Positions 52,480 through 62,924 of a stretch of DNA of 64,000 nucleotides are shown one piece after another. The stretch covers positions 37,132,001 to 37,196,000 of the forward strand of contig NC_086028.1 of assembly GCF_036323735.1 (NCBI RefSeq), given 5' to 3'. Both the position numbers and the translations under genes were made by a program. This stretch comes from Rattus norvegicus (lineage: Eukaryota > Chordata > Mammalia > Rodentia > Muridae). The notes below the pieces were generated by a model that was given only the letters and a program-made list of their open reading frames with translations, did not search any database and was not told where the DNA came from. Positions within the stretch are counted from its first letter, which is position 1. Each line of letters begins with the position of its first letter.

Positions 52480-52830
52480 ACAAACTGTATTTGTTACACT
52501 CTCATTATTGTGACCAGAAACACGAAGGCTCATTTTGGGTTATAGTTTGCAGGTACAGTCCATCATGGCGGAAGCAGGAGAATGAGGCAGAGGGTCGCAT
52601 TGTATTCACCCTCAGGAAGCAGAAAGGTGAATGCTGCTGCTCAGCTCTGTTTCTCCTATTTGTTCAGTTCAAGACTCGAGTCCCCATGCTACCCTCCTTC
52701 GGGGTGAGTCTTCCCTCCTCAGTTAAACCTCTCTAGAAACATCCTCACAGGCATTAGCCAGAGATGTGTCTCTGATGCGATTCTAAAGTCCAGTCAAGTT
52801 GACCAATAAGACTAACCTGTTGCACCAACT
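52480..52830 (-). mobile_element. MaLR-type LTR, reversed
   Basis: GGTACAGTCCATCATGGCGG, GGTGAATGCTGCTGCTCAGC, CTAGAAACATCCTCACAGGC and CCAGTCAAGTTGACCAATAA are in the reversed order of a common rodent MaLR-like LTR; compare 7655-7870. Confidence 0.65.
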
Positions 52831-54049
52831 CACAAGGAAGCGGAGGTGGCTCTCAGCTCTGTAGTGGGTGGGTGTGGAGAACAGTAGACTTGTGAGCACA
52901 GACTCCATGACAGCAGACAAGCAGGAGAGAGGGAGACATGAAAGAGAGAAGGTGGGTGTGGCATTCTAGCTGAAGGGCTCTGGGAGACAAAGGCTAAGGG
53001 GTCAAGGGCTCTGGGTGACAGAGCCAGTGAGAGGTTTCCTGTACAGATCTGGGAATCAGTGGTAGGAGTATAGGTGTATTGGACTAGACACCATCTGGGT
53101 CTACATTTGAATTTTCATGGATTCATTTCTACATTGACTGGGTCCTTAAAACCTAGAGCCAAAGACTGGATCTTTAAAACCTAGAGCCAACTGGTTTTTG
53201 TTACTCCCTGGGGTTGCAGAGATCTTTACAGCAGATGATAGCAGACGGAACCTCTCCCTCAAAGCCCTGGGGGCACTCTTGCTGGAAGATTTACTAAGCT
53301 GGTCCAGGGATCTGAGGGGAAGCCTGGGAACTTGCATGTACCCACCTTTCCTCAGTGCCTGGGGACTATTCATTGAACCCTTGCAGACATCCTTATGAAG
53401 ACCTGTCCAGGTAGTCTGGGACTAGGCAAGGACACAGACGGCCCTGTAGTTGGTGGGATTTGTGTCCTTTCTATCATTCTAGAAGGGTTTAGAAGGAGTG
53501 GGAGATCTTTTGAGCAGAAGCCGAGAGGTCTGAGAAAGTACTTCTGGTTGATTGTGGATGGTTGTCCCTCAGGGAAGAGGCTGCATGGGGTAATGTCCCA
53601 GCCATGCTGAGCCTCCTCAGTGAGGGACTGCCTCTGTGTATCTCATTAACTCTCTCACACATTCCATGACTCCCATTAGCTGCTCTCTGATCTGCCTCTC
53701 CTCTGGGCCAGGTGTCGAAACCTGGTAATTTACTGGCAGATCCTCTGTGTTCTTTTCTGGTGTGGGAAGAAGGAACCGGAATTATATTTAAGGTCAGGTG
53801 CTAACAAGGAGCTGTGATAGGCAGCCATCCCCGGACATGAAGTACAAAGCTGGAGGGAGAGTCCTCTAGTGGCTTTGAAGAGGTTAAGCTGCTATGATGA
53901 TGGGGTAGTCCTGGAGCTGAAAGTGAACCCCACTAACAGCCACCAGCAAGGTGGGGCTCAGCAAACTGAATTTGTAAACAGCTAGAGTAAGTCTCTAGCT
54001 CAGAGACTCAAACCCAGAGAACACAGCCCAGGACTGCCTTAGTCTGCAG
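52831..54049. other. Unique-looking DNA, nothing assigned
   Basis: A 22-bp near-duplicate (AAAACCTAGAGCCAA twice, about 53148 and 53178) is the only structure seen. Confidence 0.45.
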
Positions 54050-54155
54050 CCTTCAGTGTCTATACATCAATGTCTGTGACCTCCAGTGTCTGTGGCCTCC
54101 AGTGTCTGTGGTCAACAGTGTCTGTGATCAACAGTGTCTGTGGTCTATAGTGTCC
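54050..54155 (+). repeat. Short minisatellite, 16-bp unit
   Basis: About six units of CCTCCAGTGTCTGTGG / TCAACAGTGTCTGTGA type. The 5' units alternate in pairs, suggesting stepwise duplication. Confidence 0.9.
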
Positions 54156-54429
54156 TGAAGCAGAGAATCCAGGAAGCCTCAGAACTGCAAGATAACTCAC
54201 ATGGATGACTTCAACCTGCTGGGTTTGCAGTCAGCTTGTTACTTGCACTAGTCATTGACTACAGTGGGGGTCACAGCTATCAGGTTATACGATACTGGGT
54301 GTGTGGCAGTTGTGAACTGCAGGGGCCACGGCCAGGATGTGACTTGCCTTGTGGCTGTGGTGACTCAGTTCCCTGTGGTCTTGTGACACTCCTCCCATAG
54401 AGCCCCTGGGAGTCACATGACAGCTCACT
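54156..54429. other. Unassigned spacer
   Basis: No feature recognised. Confidence 0.4.
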
Positions 54430-54690
54430 TTTTTATGTCTAGCACAGCCACATTTTATTGTTGAATTAGCAGGAATAACAGCAGCATTTTAGTGGCTGAT
54501 TGGGACCCGTATATTAGCAACTGTATTAATAAAGCTCATGGTGACAGGAGACCAGGAGAGTGAGAAAATGAGACACTGTATTTATCCCCAGTGCAAAATC
54601 CTTTTTATTATTAAAGACACTGTGTTAACTGAGGATAGATTTAAGGCCTGCTGGTAATTTTATTGAATAATCAGCAGCTCAGGGTCCCCA
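54430..54690. other. Candidate conserved noncoding block
   Basis: Repeat-free, with TTTTATTGTTGAATTAGCAG, CTGTATTAATAAAGC and TTTTATTGAATAATCAGC. Dense ATTA/TAAT and ATTGTT cores. Confidence 0.38.
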
Positions 54691-55015
54691 CAGCAGCCTG
54701 AGCCTGAACCCCTCATCTGGGCTTCCTGAGAAAGCTGTAGAACTGTAGCACTCGCTCCAAGCCCCTCCCACAAGCCACCCTCCCTGTTGGTGGATCCTGG
54801 CCAGGAGTCAGGGTGAGTCCTTGTTCACCTTAAGCAGAGGGAGGTAAAAACCAGTGTGAGTCCTGGGGTGTCTGAAGACAGAACTTGTGGAGCCATTGTT
54901 AGAATAGTGGGGTGATGACTTGGGACCCTGTCACAGGTATGTCTACCCCATAGCCTATGGGGTGCATGTGCCCAGGATGGCTATGAACGCAGCCAACACA
55001 AAGTCATTAACTTAG

Positions 55016-55017
<2 letters not shown>
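54691..55017. other. Unassigned DNA
   Basis: No feature recognised. Confidence 0.4.

Positions 55018-55054
<37 letters not shown>
55018..55054 (+). repeat. (GT)n microsatellite
   Basis: About 18 GT units running into a reversed B4/RSINE1. Confidence 0.95.
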
Positions 55055-55055
<1 letters not shown>

Positions 55056-55264
55056 CCTCTGGCATCTCGCTCTACCTTAATGTTTTGAGAGAGAATCTCT
55101 CTCCAAACCTGGCTAGGTTGGTCAGCTAATGAGCTCCAAAGCCCCTCTGGTCTCTGTGAGCTGGTGTTAAAGATTCATGCCACCATGCCTGGTGTTTTAC
55201 ATGAATTCTGGGATTCGAACTCGGGTTCTTATGCTTGTGTAGCAAGTGCTTTATCTTGGCCCCA
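55056..55264 (-). repeat. RSINE1/B4-family SINE, reversed
   Basis: TTTTGAGAGAGAATCTCTCT, CATGCCACCATGCCTGGTGT and GGGATTCGAACTCGGGTTCT ... CAAGTGCTTTATCTTGG are the reversed order. Confidence 0.75.
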
Positions 55265-55710
55265 TTGTGAGACTTTCTTTGCTTTTTTTTGGTAACTTAA
55301 CTGTGTGGTTCTCTAGTGTGAACTTTGTGGATGGCAACATGGTGTCACCGTGCCAGAAAACTGGACATACCTACAGGTACTTTGTTTCTCTAAGAGGGCT
55401 ACGTATGTAGAGGGTCCTTATACTCCAGCAGTAGCCAGCCTGTACTTGGTCTTATCCAGGGCCTAGCTGACTCTGTAGCCAAGGTTCCCAGCTTTGGAGA
55501 GGGAGGGTGCACCAGGCATTGGCTGGATGAGCCTTGGAATGAAGGGTAGCTGGGTGCAAGGACCCCTGAGTGGAGGGGCCCTTGGATGATGAAGTTTTCA
55601 TTGGCTTTCTCGAGTAAAGCATGTGGTCTGTCAAGAGGACACTACTTAAGACCCTAGCAAGCTGTTCATCCTCTGGACAATTTAGAAGCTAGATTATGGG
55701 TCAGGAGGGA
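55265..55710. other. Unassigned DNA
   Basis: No feature recognised. Confidence 0.4.
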
Positions 55711-55790
55711 GGGCTGAGGCTACATGTTTGTAGCTCAGAAGTAGAGTATTTGCCTGTCAAGCACAAGACCCAGGTTCGATCTCTTAGGGA
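55711..55790 (+). repeat. Diverged ID-like fragment
   Basis: TTTGTAGCTCAGAAGTAGAG, TTTGCCTGTCAAGCACAAGA and CCCAGGTTCGATCTC carry recognisable A- and B-box-like parts of an ID/B4 head. Much older than the ten canonical IDs. Confidence 0.65.
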
Positions 55791-56039
55791 AAGAATCCAG
55801 GATGGCTGGCAGTCAATAGTGCAAGCAAGGCCTGCTTCTCCAGACCAGAGCAGATCACTTGAGCAACATGTATTCCACTCTAGTGCAGGTCCTTTCACTG
55901 TTTCTATGAGGGCCTATGCAACGTCCTTCTTAGCCCGATCTCTCTCTAGTCTCTAGTCATGGACTCAGTCCATGGCCAGTCCATAAAACATTCTGGGAGG
56001 AGAGGAGCTCCTGGGGCACAGGTAAGGAAGAGAAAGAAT

Positions 56040-56425
56040 GTGGGCTTTGGAATATGACTGGCCTACCCTGCAGCTTGTCACTGGGCTGGCCACATGATAG
56101 CCATCTTAGACATGTGATTGACATCTTTAAGCCCTACTGCCCTCAGCTGTTAGTGATGACTACCATGTCTAACTCCCACGGTAGTAAGGATTAAAAGAAT
56201 GAATGAATAGATGAATGAGTACACATAAAAGGTTTTCATCTCTGACATATAGAGGACACTAAGTATAGGGCATACAGTTAATTCTAGAAAGAATTAGCTG
56301 ACTCTCATTGACGCTTCCTGGCAACAAGGAGGTCAGTTTTTGACTTGCTCTTTCTACAAGTATTTGGCGCTGTATGTTGGCAATATGATGTGCATCAAAT
56401 AGTAGGCGCTCAATAAGTGCTCATT
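56040..56425 (+). repeat. MIR-like sequence
   Basis: CACATGATAGCC ... CCTACTGCCCTCAGCTGTTA ... AGTAAGGATTAAAAGAATGA follows the MIR core order. A second MIR-like end, AGTAGGCGCTCAATAAGTGC, lies at about 56400. Confidence 0.5.
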
Positions 56426-56658
56426 ATGGGTTGGGGGTCTGGTGGAGAGAGTTTCTGGTTTTCTTTCCAACACTTAATCTCACTCTGCTTCCTGCTGCCA
56501 AGCCTTAGAGATTGCGGTGTAACCAGGAGATCTCAGGGGGAGATCCGTTTGTCATGGCAGGGAGTTAGTATCCAAGAACACAGTCTGCATTTCTTAGCTT
56601 CCTGTGGGCACTGGAAGCCCCTCTTGCCTCTCTCTCCTGTGCTCCTCCTTTCTCCAGT
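56426..56658. other. Unassigned spacer
   Basis: No feature recognised. Confidence 0.4.
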
Positions 56659-56745
56659 GTTGCGATTTGAATGAGAATGTCCCCCAGGCTCATGCGTTCG
56701 AACACTTGGTCCCTAGTTGGAAGGGCTGTTCCCAGAGTTTTAGGT
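56659..56745 (+). mobile_element. MaLR-related LTR 5' fragment
   Basis: GATTTGAATGAGAATGTCCC, CAGGCTCATGCGTTCGAACA and TTGGTCCCTAGTTGGAAGGG match the first part of the LTR group at 16912; the remainder is missing. Confidence 0.65.
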
Positions 56746-57039
56746 TTGTAATCCCATGTAGGAAGAGTTGCAGTTGACATTTTTTGGAGTCCAGTTCCTT
56801 ACCTCCACAAAGGACTCTCCATTTCTAGGGTCTGTAGAACACTTGTGACTTGGCAGTCTGCTGCGGAGCCATCTTATGTCAATAAAATAAGAGTTGGCCC
56901 TTCTGCCTGCTGTCCTTGGTATTGAAGATACCAAGGTATGGCTGCCTGGGCCTGGGAGTCCATGGAGAGCATTTCGAGGCTCAGCAGTTGGCAGCCTTTG
57001 GGGGGAAGGTAACACCATCATCTTCACAGATTAATTGAT
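56746..57039. other. Unassigned DNA
   Basis: No feature recognised. Confidence 0.4.
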
Positions 57040-57420
57040 CAAAGGTTATCAAGAATCTGGGGCCCTGAGTAGCTCAGCCATTCTGGGGCCGAACGCTGGA
57101 AAATCTGGGTGATTCTTTATTGCCTCTATTTTTATTATCAGCAAAACTATAATTACAGCTCTCAGTAAACCTACTACCTTCTGCCAGCATTTACAAGGCA
57201 ATAAATTTCCCTTTCTCCCCTTTCACAGTCCGAGCCCACAATAGGGCAGTGCGTATGCATGGGAAGATATTGATTCCCCCAAAGAAATTATAACGGCATT
57301 TGTTCTCAAGTAAACACATGGAGAGGCTATTATAACACAGGGAAGAGTCGATTGTCTCTGCTTTATTAAACAACACAACGCTCAATGGGAAAGCCCATCT
57401 AAATTACCAAGAGATTGGTA
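57040..57420. other. Candidate conserved noncoding block
   Basis: Repeat-free 380 bp with a TAATTA core at 57150-57155, GTAAACA (FOX-like) at 57310-57316, GATTGTC/CTTTATT SOX-like words and several ATTA cores. No open frame of note. Confidence 0.42.
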
Positions 57421-58197
57421 GAACAGACAGGCAGCGAGGCCTACAGTGAGGCTTTGAGTGGGAGGTGAGAGGGGAGGCTTTGTCTCTCTCCCTGTTTCTC
57501 ACTCCCTCTTCAAATCACCTGGCTCCTCCCATCGATCCCCCTGCACTCCTGTAACAGCAGAGGGGCATTGATCCTGGCTTTCAGCAAGGGGGTGGGCAGC
57601 CCAGTGCAAGCTGGCAGACTCCAAGCACGTACAAGGCCTGCCAACTGGCTAATGGCCCCATGGGTATTGGCAGACAGTAAACAAAAAGCCTTTTAAAAAA
57701 CTTCCTGTTGTGTTACTGGCAGGTAGGGAAGGTTGATACATCCATCAGTCTAATTTGGAAAATGGAACGTGGCCCAGGGTTGCTTTGGAAAACTCAGGAA
57801 TGCACCCTGCTCAGCATATTGGTGGTGGGCCGTGACCTAGCTCCCAGGAGGCAACTTCAAGCGGAACGTTTTATTGTGCACAACTCAGCCTGGAATCCCA
57901 CAAGAGCTCTGTTGAGAGCAGAAGCCTGAGGATGCCTGTGCTGTGTTAGAGCGTTCTATATACATTTTCCACAGAATGGGAACTGGTATCCCGTTAAGAG
58001 AAAGATAACTTGCTGGGGTTACTTCCCATGATGAAATAAGTCCATAAAACATGGAGCAAAGCTAAATAAAGTTCTCTGTAGTAGAACTTTGAGAATCTTC
58101 ATGATAATACGAAGCATGAATCTGGAAGAAGAGAAAATCCTATTCAAAATTTGAGCACCAGAAAAAAAATGAAATCTGTGAGTCTTATGTTTACGTA
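57421..58197. other. Unique-looking DNA, nothing assigned
   Basis: No repeat or exon recognised. Confidence 0.45.
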
Positions 58198-58318
58198 GTG
58201 AGAGCATGGGTTGTAGAAGTCAGAGGACATCTTGCTGGAGTTGGTACCCTCCTTCTGAACTGTGGGTCCCAGGGGTCAAGCTTAGGTGGCAAGCACCCTC
58301 ACCGGCTGAGCCATCCCA
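58198..58318 (-). repeat. SINE B3A fragment, reversed
   Basis: GTAGAAGTCAGAGGACATCT, GGGTCCCAGGGGTCAAGCTT and ACCGGCTGAGCCATCCCA are the reversed B3A order. Confidence 0.75.
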
Positions 58319-58990
58319 CAGTAGAAATTCCTGTCTCGTTAGGATCAAGGAGTTAACAATTCTACCCTGTGAACCGAACAGAGACGGACTGTAGTGAGAA
58401 GTGGGTTTCTCTTGCTGGTGGCCTTCTGGAATCAGGCGCTGAGTGAGTCTGGGGAGCAGCGTAGTAGGTGCTTTTCAAAACAACTTAAGGAAGGAAGCAT
58501 TTGCTTTGGGTCACTGCCAAGTGTGGTCTATCACGCTGGGCAGTCGTGGTGCCAGGAACCTGAGGCAGCTGGTGTCATGGCATCCACAGGCAAGGGAGCT
58601 GAACACTAGTGCAGAAATGCCAGTGTAAGAGAGGAACAGCAAGAGGTTGAAGGCAAGACAGAGGGCCAGATATAAGGACGTCATTTCATGATGCAAAGTG
58701 GGTCAAGGTCCCAGGATAACAAGTCCAAATAGTAACACCTGGTGGGGAGAAGAAGAGTGAGGAAGCTTCAGGGAAGAAACGTGCCACTCAGGAAGTAGTT
58801 AAGGTCTACCCATTATACAGGTGGGAATGTGTCACGACTGGGATTCTTCCTCTGTGCAAGGCCTAGCAACCTGAAGTCTGGAAACTTCCCTGGGAAAGTT
58901 AGAGTGGTATCTGTCACCCTCCTGGAACCCAGGCATCTAGAGAGCATGTTATAAGGTTGGAGACTCACAGATAGGATGTTGGAGGCAGAG
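58319..58990. other. Unassigned DNA
   Basis: No feature recognised. Confidence 0.4.
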
Positions 58991-59078
58991 GTGTGGTGTG
59001 CCTGGTGTGGTAGGGTGTGGTGGGGTGTGGTGCAGTTGGGGTGGGGGTAGGTGTGTCGTGGGGTGGGTGGGGTAGGGC
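58991..59078 (+). repeat. GGTGTGG-rich degenerate tandem repeat
   Basis: Repeated GGTGTGGT/GGGGTGTGG units with several G-runs of three to five; quadruplex-capable. Confidence 0.8.
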
Positions 59079-59424
59079 AGCATTCGTCATTTCTCTTGAG
59101 TAGCTGTAAGGCACTACACAGCTGGGCTGAGGGGCAGTCAGACCTGCAGTCTAACGGTAAGTACTATACAGAACACCAAGCCTTCATTTCTGTGTCCTCA
59201 GGACTCCCATTCTTCCTACTGTCTAATATTTATATCAGAGTCTGCACAACTGGGGCTTACACACAGAGATGTGTGCTGAGGGATATGGGCTGTGAGGTGC
59301 CCCCTGGCAGAGCATCAGGATCAGGACCCTTGCAAGAGACGGTAGCAATAGTCCAAGGCGTATCCTCGGTCTCTTGAAGGTCCTGGGCACCCAGTGTGCT
59401 TGTTTGCTTCCTCTAGGTGACTTG
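59079..59424. other. Unassigned DNA
   Basis: No feature recognised. Confidence 0.4.
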
Positions 59425-59706
59425 TGTCCTGTGGTTTGAGTATGGCTGGTTTCTCCAAATTCACACGGAGGCCTAGCTCCTTGATATGGCTGTGTTAGGA
59501 TGTGAATGTTTTGAGATAATTAGGTCAGAACATTATTCATTCTGCTCCCTGAGGGCCCAACATGGATGCCATCTGAACCATTGTTATGCAGTCTCCGTGC
59601 AGATTAGACTTTTTATCCACCAGAATTGTGAGCAAACGGACTTCTTTTTCTCGGTGGATCCAGCCTTGGGCATTTTGTTATAGCAACATAAAATGAACCA
59701 TGACAC
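59425..59706 (+). mobile_element. MST/MaLR-like LTR, old
   Basis: GTGGTTTGAGTATGGCTGGT, AACATGGATGCCATCTGAAC and GGCATTTTGTTATAGCAACA ... AAATGAACCATGACAC follow the generic MaLR 3' half; diverged. Confidence 0.5.
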
Positions 59707-60147
59707 TATTTTTCCAGGCAGTGACGATGCAGATCAGGACCACTGAGGTCGCTGTTTTATGTGTTTATAGGGAACTGGTCTAGGTGGCTTATTTAGTTCT
59801 GGAGTTTTCACAATTCATTCTATTTTTTAAAAAAATTTCAAGAGTTATTTATATTTAGTGTAGAGAACTCAGAAGAAAGAGACCAGTGAGAATGAGTCAC
59901 CCACGATCTTGACCCCGGGATAGCTATTACATTTCTTTTGGCCTTCTTAGTTTTTAAGACAGAATCTAAATACATCTTATTTAATAGCTTTTTAGTTTTG
60001 CAACTAGAACGTTGAAAATGTTACACTCAAGGAAGGAAACATTTAGATAAGATCTACTCATTAAACAGGTGGGAAGTGTAACTAAACATTAAATATTTCA
60101 GTTGTATCAAGGGTATATTTTAAAACAAGAAAACACACATAAATTGT
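59707..60147. other. Unassigned AT-rich DNA
   Basis: No feature recognised. Confidence 0.4.
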
Positions 60148-60487
60148 TGTGGTTTGAATATATTTGTCCCAGAGAGTGGCACTAGTTGGTGGTGTGGCCT
60201 TGTCGGAGTAGGTGTGGCCCTTTGGAGTAGGTATGTCACTGTGGGTGTTGGTTTTAAGGCCCTCCTCCTAGCTGCCTGGAAGACATCTTCTCCTGTTTGT
60301 CTTTGGAACAAGATGTAGAACTCTTAGCTCTCCCACGCCATGCCTGCCTAGCCACTGCCATGCTACTGCCTTGATGATGCTGGATTGAACCTCTGAACCT
60401 GTAAGCCAGCCCCAATTAAATGTTGTCCTTATAAGAGTTGCCTTGGTCATGGTGTCTGTTCACAGCAGCAAAACCCTTACTAAAACA
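60148..60487 (+). mobile_element. MT-type MaLR solo LTR
   Basis: TGTGGTTTGAATATATTTGT ... TTCACAGCAGCAAAACCC...TAAAACA, with AACCTGTAAGCCAGCCCCAA inside and AATTAAATG as the poly(A) region. Near full length and modestly diverged. The only plus-strand MT copy in the window. Confidence 0.92.
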
Positions 60488-60499
60488 TATATTTATACT

Positions 60500-60715
60500 T
60501 GAAAATATTCTTGGTTTATTTTACACGTATGGTTGTTTTGCCTATATGTGTAGTGATTCACCACATGTATGCGGTGCCCGCGAAGGCCAGAAGAGGACAT
60601 CTCCTGAACTTGGAGTTACAGATGGTTTGTGAAGAGGCCGTGTGGGGGCTGGGAATTAAATGTGGGTCTGTGGAAGAGCCCTGGTGCTCTAAACCCTGAG
60701 CCATCTCTCCAGCTC
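60500..60715 (-). repeat. SINE B3, reversed
   Basis: TTGGTTTATTTTACACGTAT, GCCCGCGAAGGCCAGAAGAG and TGAGCCATCTCTCCAGCTCC are the reversed B3; near full length. Confidence 0.88.
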
Positions 60716-61127
60716 CAACTTATACTTTTTAAGATTTTAGTATTCTTTTCTGTTTTACTTTTTTTCTAAGTCTCTAACGGTGTGAAAAAATCTGAAAATT
60801 AAAAAGCAAAACAAAACATAGAGTTTAGAAAATTAGCCTCTCTCAGAAGGGCACCTTCCATTTGTGGCAAACAGTTTCCAGCTTCTTTGGTCCACAGAGA
60901 CGATTCTCACTTTTTGCCGGGCCACGCCTACCCAGGGCAGCGCTCTGATGACTGATGTGTGGAGCTAGCTGGGGCAAGCTGTCTTCTTTCCTTTACAGAG
61001 CTCCTCACTTTGGGTCATTTGCTGCTTGTCGTTTTCTTTTTTGTCTTTGGAAAGAGTTTCACCCAACATTTGTGTCTCCACACGCTATGCCACAAAGGCA
61101 GACTTTCTTTTCTCTAAAAAAAAAAAA
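60716..61127. other. Unassigned DNA
   Basis: No repeat recognised; ends in an A-run. Confidence 0.4.
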
Positions 61128-61691
61128 TGATGTCAGTCTTAAGAGTCAACTTGAGGGGCTGGGGATTTAGCTCAGTGGTAGAGCGCTTACCTAGGAAGCG
61201 CAAGGCCCTGGGTTCGGTCCCCAGCTCTGAAAAAAAGAACAAAAAAAAAAAAAAAAAGAGTCAACTTGATTGGCTTCAGGATCAGCGGGAGATGAGTACA
61301 CCTGCCTGTGCCTGCATCTGTGGTGGCATTTCCAGAAAGGACTTCTGAGGGAGGAGTCCCGTGAGGGGAGCAGCCTTTGCTCTATGCTCCTGCAAGATGG
61401 ATTCACCCTCTCCTGAATCCCCTTCCCTGCTCTCCCACTCCCCTCCACTCCCTTCTCTCTACACCCTTCCCCCTGCTCCCCTCTCTCTGCTCCTCTCCCC
61501 TACTACCCTACTCCCCTTCCCCACTTCCCTCCTCCTGTTCTCTCCCACTCCCCCCCACCCCCTCCGCTCACTCCTCAAGTGCCAGTGCCAGGAAAGGCGA
61601 TGTTGAAAACCATGTAACTATTAAACCTTTTTTCTTTTAAGTGCCCTACCTTCAGGTATTTTGTCACAGCAATGGAAAAAAAATGAACACA
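61128..61691 (+). mobile_element. MaLR-related LTR, expanded by CT tract and hit by ID
   Basis: GTCAGTCTTAAGAGTCAACT, after the ID TGGCATTTCCAGAAAGGACT, and near the end TTAAGTGCCCTACCTTCAGG ... GTCACAGCAATGGAAAAAAA. Same group as 6470-6930. The middle (about 61418-61580) is a long CCCT/CTC-rich tract not seen in the relatives. Confidence 0.55.
61155..61255 (+). repeat. SINE ID
   Basis: Intact A- and B-box-like segments; A-tail interrupted once by GAAC. A 14-bp target duplication AAGAGTCAACTTGA lies at 61141-61154 and 61256-61269. Shares the TTACCTAGGAAG variant with the ID at 46690. Confidence 0.97.
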
Positions 61692-61717
61692 AGGATGAAC
61701 CTGTGTTTATGGTTTTC

Positions 61718-61816
61718 TTTTTTTTTTTCTTTTTTTTTTTTCCCCGGAGCTGAGGACTGAACCCAGGGCCTTGTGCTTGCTAGGCAAGTGCTCTACCACT
61801 GAGCTAAATCCCCAAC
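61718..61816 (-). repeat. SINE ID, reversed
   Basis: T-rich tail, GGAGCTGAGGACTGAACCCA to CTCTACCACTGAGCTAAATC. An 18-bp target duplication (CCTGTGTTTATGGTTTTC, one T/C difference) lies at 61700-61717 and 61817-61834. Confidence 0.96.
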
Positions 61817-61834
61817 CCTGTGTTTACGGTTTTC

Positions 61835-62153
61835 AGTTCATCTGATATACTATGTTTTAGAGAAGCCATGGTGACTCCCTTCGCATTTTAGCTCATGTTT
61901 CACCTGCCTGGGTTATGGTTCACTGTACAAGTTTTTGCAAAGCAGACAGATACAGAAGAACTTCAGGTTCTGATTCTTCATCTCCTGCTGTGTCCGCACA
62001 GTTTTTGCGTGTTCTCAGTATGTTCGTTCATCTTTCTGCTTTCACTGGCTTCATGGTCTAGGTCAGTCCTGTGGGGTCAAGCGAGGACGTTCCTGACATC
62101 TTCGGGCAAAGTTCTTAAACCAGAGGGAGTTGTGTGAAGACTTTTTCTGCTGC
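61835..62153. other. Unassigned DNA
   Basis: No feature recognised. Confidence 0.4.
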
Positions 62154-62178
62154 TTTTTTTTTTTTTTTTTTTTTTTTT
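62154..62178 (+). repeat. Poly(T) run
   Basis: About 24 T with no recognisable SINE body next to it; possibly the tail of a very short retrocopy. Confidence 0.8.
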
Positions 62179-62283
62179 GTAGTCTAATCCAGGAGTGTTT
62201 ATTTAAAATTGTCTCCTGGAAATTATAGCTGGATTCAGAATTGTTAAGCAAGAAAAGCTTATAGAGGCCATTCGTTCCACCTC

Positions 62284-62322
62284 CCAATTTGCCTGATGGG
62301 TAAACTGAGGCCCAGAGAGCTC
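62284..62322 (-). repeat. MIR-like fragment, reversed
   Basis: TGATGGGTAAACTGAGGCCC followed by AGAGAG fits the reversed MIR core. Confidence 0.5.
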
Positions 62323-62396
62323 TAAGTCGGAGGGTATGCTTTCCTGTTTCTGTCTGCCACTTCTTTCTCACTTTATCATTAAAGTGTAGTATTTGG

Positions 62397-62715
62397 GCTA
62401 GGGAGATGGCTCAGTGGGTAACGCACGTGCTGTGCAAGTGTAGGGGCTGGAATTCTCTAGCACATAAGTAAGGGGATTCAAGAAGAGTGTGGCAGCTGCC
62501 AGTCACCCCAGCACTCAAGAGGTGGAGGCAAGATATCCCTGGAGCAAGCTGTGAGCCTGAGAGACCCTGCATCTACATACAAGGGAGAAAGTGATTGAGA
62601 AAGATACCCCATGCCAACCTCTGGGCTTCCACATACACGTATGTGGGATTGTGACTTCATACACACATGCACCTACAAACATGTGAACACACACATGGCA
62701 CACGCACATATATAT
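62397..62715 (+). repeat. RSINE1/B4-family SINE
   Basis: GGGCTAGGGAGATGGCTCAG head, CAGTCACCCCAGCACTCAAG middle, GAGAGACCCTGCATCTACAT and CCCATGCCAACCTCTGGGCT then a CA-rich end. Nearly full length. Confidence 0.85.
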
Positions 62716-62924
62716 AGATCCAAAAACAAATGAAGTGGTGGAACGGCTCACTCTGTCCGGAAACATATTGTTTCCCTACTCTTCCTGTGGGCTGCAGTTG
62801 GAAAGATCCGGTCTGAACCTGAACTTCCCAGGCTCCCACTCCCTGCTGGTCTAAAGGCCTTTGAGGCCTTTCTTTGCTAAAACAATGCAGAGTCACGACT
62901 GGAAACCAGCCCTTTGTGATGCTA

